Assembly (NCBI GenBank): GCA_013152085.1
Contig: JAADHC010000019.1
Coordinates: 1 to 64,000, forward strand
Direction of reading: 5' to 3'
From: Chlorobiota bacterium
GTDB lineage: Bacteria; Bacteroidota; Bacteroidia; Bacteroidales; VadinHA17
Length of the DNA stretch: 64,000 nucleotides
Translations under genes and position numbers: made by a program
Shown here: in pieces, positions 29,660 to 40,239 of the stretch
Layout of the letters: each line of letters begins with the position of its first letter
Numbering within the stretch: position 1 is the stretch's first letter
The notes under the pieces: model-generated
What the model was told of the DNA's origin: nothing
Database searches by the model: none
Seen by the model: only the letters and a program-made list of their open reading frames with translations

Positions 29660-30787
29660 ATGGAATTTAAAGAGTTACCGCTGACATCATCATTACAGGA
29701 AGGTGTTGAAAGTTTTGGTTTTTCCGAGCTTACACCGATTCAGGAAGCATGCATTCCGTTGATAATGAAAGGTAAGGATATTATCGGATGTGCCCAGACC
29801 GGTACAGGGAAGACCATGGCATACGCCATCCCGACATTACAGCGCATATTAACAACCGGAGAGAAGGAAGGTCCCTATGCACTGGTACTGGCACCTACGC
29901 GTGAACTGGCACTCCAGATTGAACAGCAGTTTGAAGGTCTTACCTATTTTCTGGATGTCAACTCTTCGGCAGTATATGGGGGGGGAGATGCAACGGAGTT
30001 TGAACGTCAGAAAAAAGCGATTATCAAAGGTGCGGATATTTTGATTGCTACACCGGGACGGCTGCTTGCCCATATCAAACTCGGGTATGTTTCTTTTAAC
30101 CATCTTACCACTGTTATTCTTGATGAAGCCGACCGGATGCTGGATATGGGTTTCAGAGAGGATATCATGCATATCCTCAAACATACGCCTTCCCGGAAAC
30201 AAACATTGCTCTTTTCGGCAACCATGTCTCCTGAAATCCGCAAACTTGCTCATACCATAATGAATAAACCCGAACATGTGGAGTTTGCTGTTTCCAAACC
30301 TGCCGAAGGGGTTATGCAGGCGGTTTACATGACCCCCGAATCAAAGAAAATGAAGGTAATACAATCGCTGTTATCCGGAAAAGACCTGGAAAGAGTACTG
30401 ATTTTCTCTGCCACAAAGAAAAGTGTGAAAGAGATGGAACAGGCTTTTCGCCAGATGAATCTGGATGCCAGGGCCATGCATTCCGACCTGGACCAGCATA
30501 ACCGTAATGAGATTATGCGTGACTTCAGAAATAAAAAAATCCCCATACTTATTGCTACGGATATTGTCTCACGAGGCATTGATATCGACAATATCGAGCT
30601 GGTTATCAATTATAATGTTCCCCGTGACCCGGAAGATTATGTCCACCGTGTAGGACGTACTGCCCGTGCAAAAAGTTCCGGAGTGGCCATTACACTTGTT
30701 GACAGAAACGAAGTAAAGTATCTGACCAAAATAGAAAAACTAATTGGATATTCCGTTTACAGAATGCCGGAGATTTCTTCCTTCTAA
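29660..30787 (+). CDS. DEAD/DEAH box RNA helicase
   Basis: AQTGTGKT, PTRELALQ, DEADRMLDMGF, SATMS, HRVGRTAR. Confidence 0.97.
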   Translation: MEFKELPLTSSLQEGVESFGFSELTPIQEACIPLIMKGKDIIGCAQTGTGKTMAYAIPTLQRILTTGEKEGPYALVLAPTRELALQIEQQFEGLTYFLDVNSSAVYGGGDATEFERQKKAIIKGADILIATPGRLLAHIKLGYVSFNHLTTVILDEADRMLDMGFREDIMHILKHTPSRKQTLLFSATMSPEIRKLAHTIMNKPEHVEFAVSKPAEGVMQAVYMTPESKKMKVIQSLLSGKDLERVLIFSATKKSVKEMEQAFRQMNLDARAMHSDLDQHNRNEIMRDFRNKKIPILIATDIVSRGIDIDNIELVINYNVPRDPEDYVHRVGRTARAKSSGVAITLVDRNEVKYLTKIEKLIGYSVYRMPEISSF

Positions 30788-30894
30788 AATAAACACATCT
30801 TTACCTGTTCTTAAAATATTATTGTATTTTTAAAGATGAGACTTCCGGGTTATGTTCCTTTGAACATGAGAGGTAATGGTTAATTTTTTTAATT

Positions 30895-32292
30895 ATGGAT
30901 CCGTTATACATATTGATCGGCGCAGTTTTCGGTGTTTTGGTAGTCGTATTTATCAATAAATATACCGGCCGCAAAACTATTAAGGATACCCTGATTGCGG
31001 AAACCCTCCGGAAACAACTTGAAGAACAGCATACCCGAAATCAGGTATTACAGCAAACCCTTACCATAAAGGAAGAAGAATTGAAAAAATCATTTGAAGA
31101 ATTAAGGCAGGAACGTGAGAAACTGGTTGTCCTTACCGGCGAAGTAAGTGCGAAGAAAGTGATGGTTGAAAATCTGGATGCAAAATTGCGCGATCAGAAA
31201 AAGGAAATCGAAGCTTCCGAAGAGCGGTTACGTAAAGAGTTTGAAATTCTGGCCAATAGAATTCTGGAGGAAAAAACACAGAAATTTACCGAGCAGAACA
31301 AATCCCGTTTGGATGAGATCCTGAAACCTCTGGGGGAAAAGATCAAATCTTTCCAGGAACAAGTAGTTAAAGCTTACCAGGACGAATCAAAACAGCGTTT
31401 TTCCCTGCAGGAGGAAGTGAAAAGACTTGCTGATCTGAACAAACTTGTCATGGATGAAGCCAATAATCTTGCCCGTGCCCTGAAAGGCGAGAGCAAAACC
31501 ATGGGGACCTGGGGGGAATTTATTCTCGAGAGCATTCTTGAGAAAAGTGGTCTGGAGAAAGGCCGGGAGTATATTGTGCAGCCTTCATTTACCGATGATC
31601 AGGGCCGTCGCTCTCAGCCTGATGTGGTGGTGGTTTATCCCGGAAACCGGAATATTGTGATCGATTCAAAGGTATCTCTTACCGATTATGAAAGATTTTC
31701 TTCTGCCGATAACGAGAAAGAGCGTGAACGTGCACTCTCCGGTCACCTTGCTTCGGTAAAGACTCATGTTAAGGAGCTAAGCGAAAAAAAATACCAGGAT
31801 TTGTACCAGTTGAACTCGCTCGATTTCGTGATGATGTTTGTACCTGTCGAACCGGCCTATCTTCTTGCCATCCATCATGATAAAGAACTTTGGAGCTATG
31901 CCTATACACGCAGGATACTGATCATTGGACCGACCAACCTGATTGCCGCCCTTAAAATGGTGGAAAGTATGTGGCAGCAGGAGTTTCAGTCGCGTAATGT
32001 TAAAGAAATCGCCCGGCAAAGCGGGGCCCTCTATGATAAATTTGCCGGAATGGTTGATGATCTGAAGGAGTTGGGAAAGAAAATGAACATGGCACAACGG
32101 CATTATGAAGCTTCGATGAATAAATTATCTACCGGTAAGGGATCTTTGGTCAGCCGTGTTGAAAAGATTAAACAACTGGGGGCAAAAACTACCAAGGACC
32201 TGCCACGGGATATGGTGGATAAAGCATTGGACGAAAGCGGAATGCCCGAAGAAGATTCCGAATCAGGAAAGACGGGGAAAACAGATCAGTAG
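30895..32292 (+). CDS. rmuC: DNA recombination protein RmuC homologue
   Basis: N-terminal TM, coiled coil, TMGTWGEFILESILEKSGLEKGREY and VIDSKVSLTDYERF motifs. Confidence 0.94.
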   Translation: MDPLYILIGAVFGVLVVVFINKYTGRKTIKDTLIAETLRKQLEEQHTRNQVLQQTLTIKEEELKKSFEELRQEREKLVVLTGEVSAKKVMVENLDAKLRDQKKEIEASEERLRKEFEILANRILEEKTQKFTEQNKSRLDEILKPLGEKIKSFQEQVVKAYQDESKQRFSLQEEVKRLADLNKLVMDEANNLARALKGESKTMGTWGEFILESILEKSGLEKGREYIVQPSFTDDQGRRSQPDVVVVYPGNRNIVIDSKVSLTDYERFSSADNEKERERALSGHLASVKTHVKELSEKKYQDLYQLNSLDFVMMFVPVEPAYLLAIHHDKELWSYAYTRRILIIGPTNLIAALKMVESMWQQEFQSRNVKEIARQSGALYDKFAGMVDDLKELGKKMNMAQRHYEASMNKLSTGKGSLVSRVEKIKQLGAKTTKDLPRDMVDKALDESGMPEEDSESGKTGKTDQ

Positions 32293-32313
32293 GAACCACG
32301 TATTATAATTATT

Positions 32314-32985
32314 TCAGGATTCAGGCCCGATAATAATTACAAACTCCCCTTTTGGTGTATGCTTGCTGTAGTAAATGGCAAGCTCGGCAAGGGTTCCCCT
32401 TCTTGTTTCTTCATGAATCTTGGTTAGCTCACGTGATATGCTGGCTGGTCTGTTAGTACCAAGAGAATCCTCAAGATCCAGCAGTGTCCGTCCCAGCCGG
32501 TAAGGAGACTCGTACAAGATGATTGTACTTTGCAGCGTTGCCAGATAAGCTAATCGCCGGTTTCGGTGTTTCCTGGGAGGGAGAAACCCTTCGAAATGAA
32601 ACCGGTCGCAAGGGATTCCCGAATTGACCAGGGCAGGGATCATAGCTGTTGGGCCGGGTAATGTTTCAATTTCAATACCTTGTTCTATACAGCCGCGGAT
32701 CAACAGGAATCCGGGATCGGATATGCCGGGGGTTCCTGCTTCACTGATCATGGCAATCTGTTTATTCCCCCGGAGCCAATGAAGCAACCGGGCAAGATTT
32801 TTATGCTCATTGTCTTTATGATGGGATCGTACCGGTGTGGTGATTTCATAATGCCTGAGTAATTTTCCGGCAGTACGGGTATCCTCGGCAAGGATTATAT
32901 CTGACTCTTTGAGTATGCGAATGGCCCTTAACGTAATATCTTCCAGGTTGCCAATAGGGGTGGGGATAACAATTAATCTACCCAT
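32314..32985 (-). CDS. rsmI: 16S rRNA (cytidine(1402)-2'-O)-methyltransferase
   Basis: LIVIPTPIGNLEDITLRAIRIL, AEDTRTAGKLL, SEAGTPGISDPG. Confidence 0.96.
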   Translation of the reverse strand: MGRLIVIPTPIGNLEDITLRAIRILKESDIILAEDTRTAGKLLRHYEITTPVRSHHKDNEHKNLARLLHWLRGNKQIAMISEAGTPGISDPGFLLIRGCIEQGIEIETLPGPTAMIPALVNSGIPCDRFHFEGFLPPRKHRNRRLAYLATLQSTIILYESPYRLGRTLLDLEDSLGTNRPASISRELTKIHEETRRGTLAELAIYYSKHTPKGEFVIIIGPES

Positions 32986-32989
32986 AGTG

Positions 32990-33643
32990 CTATGCTTTCA
33001 GTTTCCTCCTTATCAATTCATGTAAATGCTGTACCAATTCATGATCAGGATCCCAGTCGAAATGATCATTAAGATATTGCTCTGCCTCTTGCAGTGATTT
33101 TGCCTGATTAAGATATTGAATGGTTTTGTTGAATACATCCCCATTCCCATGAAACAATTCCTTAATATACTGAAACCGCTCATTCAGTGCGATGGATTTG
33201 TAGATATCTTTAATGGGCTGTTCCTGAAGCTTTGTGGATAGATTCTTCCCTTTACTCTTTTTTGCCAGTGATTCGTTCCGGTATTGGTGATGTTGGTAAC
33301 GGTCGGATAAGACGGTTTTCAATTTTCCGGAAACCGGATGGTCTGTAATCCCGTTTTTCGGAATATCTGTTTTTTCTTTTGTTTGTGTCCTTAATTTCGT
33401 CTCTGCTGTCGTTTCTTTTTCCACTTTCGTTTTTTCAGGAAATGCCGTGGACATCAGATGGATGTTGTCCCTGAGATTCGTTAGTTTGGAAAGCGCCAGT
33501 TTAAGAATGATCTCCTCTTCCGGGTCAGATTTTTGTAACCCGGAAAGAATATTCTCAATTTCTTCTATATCTTTAGAAAGAATTTTAAAGGCTTTCTGAA
33601 AATTCATAATGAACGAATTATGTGGATGATAGCTGCACTGCAA
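32990..33643 (-). CDS. Hypothetical protein, coiled-coil N-terminus and charged linker
   Basis: 217 aa ORF in a gap between clear genes; KDIYKSIALNERFQYIKELFHGNGDVFNKTIQYLNQAKSLQEAEQYLNDHFDW C-terminal block. Confidence 0.75.
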   Translation of the reverse strand: MQCSYHPHNSFIMNFQKAFKILSKDIEEIENILSGLQKSDPEEEIILKLALSKLTNLRDNIHLMSTAFPEKTKVEKETTAETKLRTQTKEKTDIPKNGITDHPVSGKLKTVLSDRYQHHQYRNESLAKKSKGKNLSTKLQEQPIKDIYKSIALNERFQYIKELFHGNGDVFNKTIQYLNQAKSLQEAEQYLNDHFDWDPDHELVQHLHELIRRKLKA

Positions 33644-33675
33644 AAGTAACGAATATATCCTGAATCTGGTATATT

Positions 33676-34260
33676 ATGTTTTTGGAAAGAACAACAGAAG
33701 CACAGGGGAGAACAGGTTATATTGAGGTGATAACCGGTTCAATGTTTTCCGGAAAAACCGAAGAGCTGATACGGCGGCTGAAACGGGCAAAACTGGCAAA
33801 TCAGAAAGTTGAAATCTTTAAACCCGGCATTGACAACCGTTATTCTGAAAACGATGTGGTATCTCATGATTCCAATGCCATTCATTCCACACCTGTAGAT
33901 ACATCGGCGAATATTCTTTTGCTTGCCTATGATGTAGATGTTGTAGGTATTGATGAAGCACAGTTTTTTGATGAAGGGCTTGTCGGTGTCTGTAATCAAC
34001 TTGCCGATCAGGGAATCCGGGTTATCGTCGCAGGCCTGGATATGGATTATGAACGTAATCCTTTTGGCCCGATGCCCGGTTTACTGGCTTCGGCAGAGTA
34101 TGTTACAAAAGTTCATGCCATCTGTATGCAATGCGGGAATCTTGCCCAGTATTCTCATAGAAAAATTACTAAAAAGGGTCAGGTGATTGTTGGCGAAAAA
34201 GATATCTACGAACCTTTATGCAGGGCATGTTATCTGAAAAAAATCAACCGCCGGGAATAA
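33676..34260 (+). CDS. tdk: Thymidine kinase
   Basis: [31 protein letters not shown], zinc-site cysteines CMQCG / CRAC. Confidence 0.96.
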   Translation: MFLERTTEAQGRTGYIEVITGSMFSGKTEELIRRLKRAKLANQKVEIFKPGIDNRYSENDVVSHDSNAIHSTPVDTSANILLLAYDVDVVGIDEAQFFDEGLVGVCNQLADQGIRVIVAGLDMDYERNPFGPMPGLLASAEYVTKVHAICMQCGNLAQYSHRKITKKGQVIVGEKDIYEPLCRACYLKKINRRE

Positions 34261-34272
34261 TGGGTAGCTTTT

Positions 34273-36741
34273 ATGAAAAAGGGATATAAACTTTCAGAAA
34301 TAGCTGAAATTACCGGCGGGTCGGTTATTGGAAATGGGGCATTATCATTCACGGAACTGCTCACGGACAGCCGCAGGGTGGTTTATGCTGATAATGCTTT
34401 GTTTATTGCCCTTAAAGGTCCTAACCATGATGGCCACCGTTATCTAAAGTCGTTGTATCATCAGAAAGTCAGAGCATACCTGGTGGAGAGACTTCCGGAA
34501 AATACGGAAGATTTTCCCTGTGCCGGTTTCGTGATCGTAAAAAATACCCTGAAAGCATTACAGCAGATTGCCGGATGCCATCGCAATGATTTTAAAAATC
34601 CGTTAATTGCCATTACGGGTAGTAATGGTAAGACTATGGTAAAAGAATGGCTTGCTAACCTGCTGGCACAATGGAAAACCGTCGTGCGAAGTCCGGGAAG
34701 TTATAACTCACAGGTGGGGGTGCCTTTATCTTTGTGGATGCTGGATAACGGATATGATTTTGCTGTAATCGAAGCCGGGATCTCACATCCCGGAGAAATG
34801 GTTCCGCTGGAAAACATTATTCGTCCTGATATCGGTATATTTACCAATATCGGCGATGCCCATCAGGAAAACTTTACCAGCCTTCAGCAAAAACTCGATG
34901 AAAAACTCAGGTTGTTTATTCATACAAAAACCCTGATTTTCCGTGCAGACGATAATCATATTTATCCTGTAGTTAAAGCTTATTGTAAGCATCACAATAT
35001 CCGGCTTTTTACATGGGGACGCCGGGAGGAGAATGATGTGCAGATCCTCGAAGCAAAACCGGGAAGCGGAAAAACGAGTATTATGTTTCGTTTTAAGAAA
35101 AAGGTATTTATGCCCACAATACCTTTTTCGGATAATGCATCCTTTGAAAACAGTATGCATGTTTTGACTATGTTGCTTTTTCTCGGACTGGATCCTGAAG
35201 ATGTTGTTCCCCGGTTGTCAGGTTTGCAGCCTGTGGCTATGCGTATGGAAATGAGAGAAGGCGTGAATGATTGCCTGTTGATCAATGATTATTACAATTC
35301 GGATTTTTATTCGCTGACCACGGCCATGGGATTTTTAGATCAACAAACCGGTAAAAAAAGACATACACTCATCTTATCTGATATCCTGCAAAGCGGTAAA
35401 CAGGAATCTGAACTTTACAGTGATGTGGCCGCAATGGTCAGGGAACAAGGTATTGTAAAATTTATCGGTGTTGGGGAAACCCTTTCCCGGTACCGGAATC
35501 TTTTTCGGAACGAAGCAACTTTTTACCCTTCTACCGAAACCTATCTGCAGGCATTCCGTGAAGACGACTTTGAAAATGAGGTTATCCTGATAAAAGGAGC
35601 CAGAGATTTTCATTTTGAGGATATCTCCGCACGCCTTGAACTGCAGGTACACAAAACGGTGCTCGAAGTAAACCTGGATGCGTTGGCACATAACCTGAAT
35701 GTATACAGAAAACTGCTTAGTCCGGAAATAAAAATTATGGTCATGGTTAAAGCGTTGTCATATGGCAGCGGAGCGTGGGAGATTGCTCAGGCACTTGAAT
35801 ACCAGCAGGTCGATTTTCTGGCAGTGGCTTATCCGGATGAAGGAGTAGCTTTAAGAAATGCCGGAATCCGTATACCTGTAGTTGTGATGAATGCTGATAT
35901 ATCGGGAATCAGACAGCTGGTAAAGCATAACCTTGAACCGGTTATATACAGTAAAAACCAATTTGAGCAGTTTAAAGATTTTTTCACTGCTGAGGGGATT
36001 TATCATTATCCGGTGCATTTAAAGATTGATACAGGGATGCACCGTCTTGGATTCCTTCCTGAAGAGTGTGACTGGCTTGGCAATGTTATGGTTGAGGAGA
36101 AGACGATGTATGTCCGTTCGATATTCTCTCATCTTGCAGCAAGTGATCATTCCGCACATGATGCTTTCACACGTGAGCAAATTGAAAAATTTAGGGGAAT
36201 AGCCTGCCTTATATTGAAAAAGTTGCCTTATAAACCGTTACTGCATATACTGAATACTGCCGGAATAGAAAGATTCCCTGAAGCCAGGATGGATATGGTA
36301 AGATTGGGCCTGGGTTTGTATGGAATCAGTCATAAACTCGGCAACAAGCTCCGGCCGGTAAGTACTTTCAAAAGTGTGGTGTCGCAAATTAAACAAATAA
36401 AAGCCGGCGATACTGTTGGTTATGACCGGTTAGAAAAGGCACACAATAGAATGACCATTGCTGTGATTCCCGTAGGGTATGCCGATGGGCTACCGGTTCA
36501 GCTTGGCAATAGAAAAGGATCGGTCATCATTAACGGGCACAAAGTTCCGCTGGTTGGCCGGATATGTATGGACATGTGCATGGCAGATGTTACCGGCATT
36601 AATGCCGGAGAAGGTGATGTCGTTGAAATTTTTGGTTCGAAATTGCCTGTTACGGAAATCTGTGAGCTGGCCGGAACCATCCCGTATGATATTCTGACCG
36701 GGATTTCAGCCAGGGTAAAACGTAATTATATCCGGGAATAA
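34273..36741 (+). CDS. Bifunctional MurF-like ligase / alanine racemase
   Basis: N-terminal Mur ligase (AITGSNGKTMVKEWL); C-terminal Alr (EVNLDALAHNLNVYRKLL...MVKALSYGSG; RICMDMCMADVT). Confidence 0.95.
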   Translation: MKKGYKLSEIAEITGGSVIGNGALSFTELLTDSRRVVYADNALFIALKGPNHDGHRYLKSLYHQKVRAYLVERLPENTEDFPCAGFVIVKNTLKALQQIAGCHRNDFKNPLIAITGSNGKTMVKEWLANLLAQWKTVVRSPGSYNSQVGVPLSLWMLDNGYDFAVIEAGISHPGEMVPLENIIRPDIGIFTNIGDAHQENFTSLQQKLDEKLRLFIHTKTLIFRADDNHIYPVVKAYCKHHNIRLFTWGRREENDVQILEAKPGSGKTSIMFRFKKKVFMPTIPFSDNASFENSMHVLTMLLFLGLDPEDVVPRLSGLQPVAMRMEMREGVNDCLLINDYYNSDFYSLTTAMGFLDQQTGKKRHTLILSDILQSGKQESELYSDVAAMVREQGIVKFIGVGETLSRYRNLFRNEATFYPSTETYLQAFREDDFENEVILIKGARDFHFEDISARLELQVHKTVLEVNLDALAHNLNVYRKLLSPEIKIMVMVKALSYGSGAWEIAQALEYQQVDFLAVAYPDEGVALRNAGIRIPVVVMNADISGIRQLVKHNLEPVIYSKNQFEQFKDFFTAEGIYHYPVHLKIDTGMHRLGFLPEECDWLGNVMVEEKTMYVRSIFSHLAASDHSAHDAFTREQIEKFRGIACLILKKLPYKPLLHILNTAGIERFPEARMDMVRLGLGLYGISHKLGNKLRPVSTFKSVVSQIKQIKAGDTVGYDRLEKAHNRMTIAVIPVGYADGLPVQLGNRKGSVIINGHKVPLVGRICMDMCMADVTGINAGEGDVVEIFGSKLPVTEICELAGTIPYDILTGISARVKRNYIRE

Positions 36742-38604
36742 ATGAAGAAAACCGACATAAAGCTTTCAGTAACAATTATCACCTATAATGAGGAAGATAA
36801 TATTGCCCGGTGTCTGGAATCGGTCGTGGAGGTAGCAGATGAGATTGTTGTGGTGGATTCGGTTTCGAAAGACAAGACCCGCGCGATTGCAGAGAAATAT
36901 CCGGTACGGTTCATCGAACATCCTTTTGAAGGATATATAGAGCAGAAAAATTTTGCCCTCTCCGTGGCATCTTTTTCACATATTTTAGCCCTGGATGCAG
37001 ATGAGGCGCTTTCCGAAGAGCTGAAAGCAGAGATTATCAAAATAAAATCTGAATGGTCCTGTGACGGATATTACATGAACCGGTTGTCCAGTTATTGTGG
37101 CAAATGGATCAGGCATGGAGCATGGCACCCTGATTACAAACTGCGGCTTTTTGACCGGGGGAAAGGAAAGTGGGACGGTTTAAATCCGCACGATCATTTT
37201 GTTCTTGAACCGGGTACGAAAACCTGCAGGCTGAAAGGGAAAATCCTGCACTACACATACCACACTATCGGACAGCAGGTTGAAAAGATGAATCACTTTT
37301 CGGAGATACAGGCCGGAGAGTACTACAGATATGGAGTCATACCTGGCTTCCTGAAGATCTTTTTTCATTCCGGCTGGCGATTCTTCAGGGATTATTTCAT
37401 CAAGGGTGGATTCCTTGATGGTTTTTACGGATTGATTATCGCCATAAATTCTGCTCATGAGGCTTTCCTGAAATATATCAAGCTGCGGGATCTCTATAAA
37501 AAAGTACGAAACTCGGAATTTCCACGGATACTGATGATGAATACAAATCGCTTTTGGGGTGGCGGAGAAAAGTGGAATCTGGAGATGGCCTGTTTCTTAT
37601 TAAAGAATAAACATGATGTTTTTTTTGTCACTTCTTCATCAGGTGCACTTTCCAAAAAAATATCAGAACATAAAGTTCCCGTTTTTAAACTGAATACCGG
37701 GTTTGCTTACTATTTGAATATTTTCTATTGGTGCCGGATTATCAGGCTAATGAAGTTTTTTAAACCGGATACGGTGGTTGTTAGCCTTTCCAATGATCTG
37801 AAATTAATAAGTATTCCGGCCGGATTGTCCGGGATCAAAAGAATTATTTATCGCAGGGGCATTTCGGTTCCCGTGACTAATTCTTTTTCTAACAGAATAT
37901 TATACCGAAAAATTGTTACCGGTATTGTTGCTAATTCGAATGAAACAAAAAGAAATATTTTACTCGGCAATCCGGATTTGGTGCCAGGAGATAAAATCAA
38001 AGTAATACACAATGGAATAAATACAGAATTGCTCCTGCAAAAATCAGGTGTTCCTTTGTATGAAAGAAGTGTCCCTGGTGAAATCGTTCTTGGGAATGCT
38101 GGCAGGTTATCCCTTGAAAAAGGCCAGGCTCAGTTGATTGATCTGGCCTTGAAATTAAAGGGAAAGCAAATACCTTTTCAAATCCTGATTGCCGGAGAAG
38201 GAGAGCTGTTCCCATTTCTGGAATATCAAATAAAAGAAAAAAATCTTGACAATGAGGTCAAATTACTTGGATTTATCGAAAAGATGGAAGATTTTTATGC
38301 TTCGATTGATGTATTTATCCTTACATCGAAACATGAAGGATTCGGTTATGTACTGTTGGAAGCCGGTTTGTCGAAAATACCGGTTATTTCTTTTGATATT
38401 GGCAGCTCGGCGGAGATTATCATAAACGGTGAATCAGGATACCTTGTCCCTCCGGGAGATACAGCATCTTTGGCAGAAAAAATTATAGCATTCTATGAAC
38501 ATCCTCATTTAATCCATGAAATGGGAGAAAAGGCTTTCCAAAGGGTAAAAGAACATTTTAATCAGAAAAAAAGTTTTGCAGAGTACCTGAAAATACTGGA
38601 GTAA
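36742..38604 (+). CDS. GT2 (WaaE/KdtX-like) - GT4 glycosyltransferase fusion
   Basis: N-terminus SVTIITYNEEDNIARCLESV...ILALDADEALSEEL; C-terminus NAGRLSLEKGQAQLIDLA...LTSKHEGFGYVLLEAGLSKIPVIS. Confidence 0.9.
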   Translation: MKKTDIKLSVTIITYNEEDNIARCLESVVEVADEIVVVDSVSKDKTRAIAEKYPVRFIEHPFEGYIEQKNFALSVASFSHILALDADEALSEELKAEIIKIKSEWSCDGYYMNRLSSYCGKWIRHGAWHPDYKLRLFDRGKGKWDGLNPHDHFVLEPGTKTCRLKGKILHYTYHTIGQQVEKMNHFSEIQAGEYYRYGVIPGFLKIFFHSGWRFFRDYFIKGGFLDGFYGLIIAINSAHEAFLKYIKLRDLYKKVRNSEFPRILMMNTNRFWGGGEKWNLEMACFLLKNKHDVFFVTSSSGALSKKISEHKVPVFKLNTGFAYYLNIFYWCRIIRLMKFFKPDTVVVSLSNDLKLISIPAGLSGIKRIIYRRGISVPVTNSFSNRILYRKIVTGIVANSNETKRNILLGNPDLVPGDKIKVIHNGINTELLLQKSGVPLYERSVPGEIVLGNAGRLSLEKGQAQLIDLALKLKGKQIPFQILIAGEGELFPFLEYQIKEKNLDNEVKLLGFIEKMEDFYASIDVFILTSKHEGFGYVLLEAGLSKIPVISFDIGSSAEIIINGESGYLVPPGDTASLAEKIIAFYEHPHLIHEMGEKAFQRVKEHFNQKKSFAEYLKILE

Positions 38605-38610
38605 ATGTGG

Positions 38611-39441
38611 TCAGGATACCGATTCTTTATTAATACCGTAAGGTGTTTTTGTTGTTTTTTCCCGGATAACCTCCTCCAGCAATTTAAGATTTTCAGAATC
38701 TCTTTTCAGAACCTCATGGCAGAGGTGATATTGGATGGCCAGATGTTTTACGGAAGTAATGTGATATCCCGCATTTCGTAAACGGTATTCCAGATCCGTA
38801 TCTTCTCCAACAGCAGGTGATTCATATCTCTCGTCAAAACCGTTGACGGCAAAAAGTGTCTTCTTATGCAGGGAGAAATTGCTGCCCAGGATTCCTTTGT
38901 CTTTCCGGTTAATTCGTCTTCTGATAGCGGGGTTTTTAAAGTAAATGCCATTTTCAATATGGCTGCTGCCTCCGGCAATTCGATCTGCAACAAGCAGGAA
39001 CAAACCAAATCTTTTCAGTACTTTTCTACGGATACGTTGGGACGTTAAAAATTTACTTAATCCCGCACCGAGGTAAACCCTGCGACCGGTAAGAACAGTA
39101 TCCGGTTTTGAAGCATCCAGGTGCTCGGCCACAAAAGCATGATGCGGGATACAGTCACCATCAGTAAATATCAGATAATTACTTTTACTGGCCAGTATGG
39201 CCTGGTTGAGAATCCGGTTTTTTCGCCATCCCTTATTTTCATGATGAATGTGCCGGATAGATATTTTACTTTTATGGATCATGGCCCTGATTTCCCCGAC
39301 AGTTTTTTCCCCTGAACCGTCATCGGCAATAAGAATTTCAAAATCCTTAAAATTTTGTAAAGTAAAGCCGGTAAGGACTTTTTCAAGAAAATCCGGTTTC
39401 TCAAAAAAGGAAACAATAACGGATGCTGCAAATGTCTGCAT
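38611..39441 (-). CDS. Glycosyltransferase family 2
   Basis: ASVIVSFFEKPDFLEKVLTGF, IADDGSGEKT, FTDGDCIPH, NGFDERYESPAVGEDTDLEYRLRNAG. Confidence 0.92.
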   Translation of the reverse strand: MQTFAASVIVSFFEKPDFLEKVLTGFTLQNFKDFEILIADDGSGEKTVGEIRAMIHKSKISIRHIHHENKGWRKNRILNQAILASKSNYLIFTDGDCIPHHAFVAEHLDASKPDTVLTGRRVYLGAGLSKFLTSQRIRRKVLKRFGLFLLVADRIAGGSSHIENGIYFKNPAIRRRINRKDKGILGSNFSLHKKTLFAVNGFDERYESPAVGEDTDLEYRLRNAGYHITSVKHLAIQYHLCHEVLKRDSENLKLLEEVIREKTTKTPYGINKESVS

Positions 39442-39471
39442 TATGATGGTCTCTGCTCAGGGAACAGTTTC

Positions 39472-40179
39472 TTAACCAAGATCACTGATACGTTCAAGTT
39501 TACGCAGGTCAGAGATTGAAATTTTCCGGCCATCAAGGGAAAGTATTCCCTCCTGGGCAAAAGAAGATAATGTCCGGATGGCATTGGATGTGGTCATGTT
39601 TGACAGGTTCGCAATATCTTCACGCGAAAGGTAGGCACGGATGGTTTTTCCATCTTCTTCAAACCCGTATGTATCTATCAATAACAACAGGGACTCTGCA
39701 AGACGCCCGCGGATGTGTTTTTGGGTCAGGCTAACCGTCCGGGTATTGGAAATTCCCAGCTCATTAGCCATTTTTTTCATCATGTTTAACGTGAGTTCAA
39801 CATTCTTCCTGAGTATGCTGAAAAGAGTGTCCTTGTCAATGATGCAAACTACAGAATCTTCAAGAGCAACTGCAGAACCGGTATAATTGGAATCGGCAAA
39901 TAACGCACGGTATCCGATAAAACCAAGAGGACTGGCCATCCGTACAATTTGTTCCCTTCCGCCGATCCCTTCAATGAAGATCTTAACTTTTCCACTGGCA
40001 AGACATATCAATCCGGATGGCTTATCTCCCTCCTTAAAAATAATTTCGCCTTTTTTATAAATTGTACATACATGATTTGCAAAAAGTGTCTCTTTTTCTT
40101 CGGGAGGGAGGGGAAAGAATATGGAACGGTCATCCTCAATAAAATAATTACATGCTGCTTCTTTATGTTTGAGATTCAT
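39472..40179 (-). CDS. Crp/Fnr family transcriptional regulator
   Basis: Cyclic-nucleotide-binding fold IFKEGDKPSGLICLASGKVKIF; C-terminal HTH LSREDIANLSNMTTSNAIRTLSSF. Confidence 0.92.
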   Translation of the reverse strand: MNLKHKEAACNYFIEDDRSIFFPLPPEEKETLFANHVCTIYKKGEIIFKEGDKPSGLICLASGKVKIFIEGIGGREQIVRMASPLGFIGYRALFADSNYTGSAVALEDSVVCIIDKDTLFSILRKNVELTLNMMKKMANELGISNTRTVSLTQKHIRGRLAESLLLLIDTYGFEEDGKTIRAYLSREDIANLSNMTTSNAIRTLSSFAQEGILSLDGRKISISDLRKLERISDLG

Positions 40180-40239
40180 TCGTATTGAGATTTTTTTTTG
40201 AGGATTTCAAAGATAAGAAAAATGTTTTACAACATTCTT

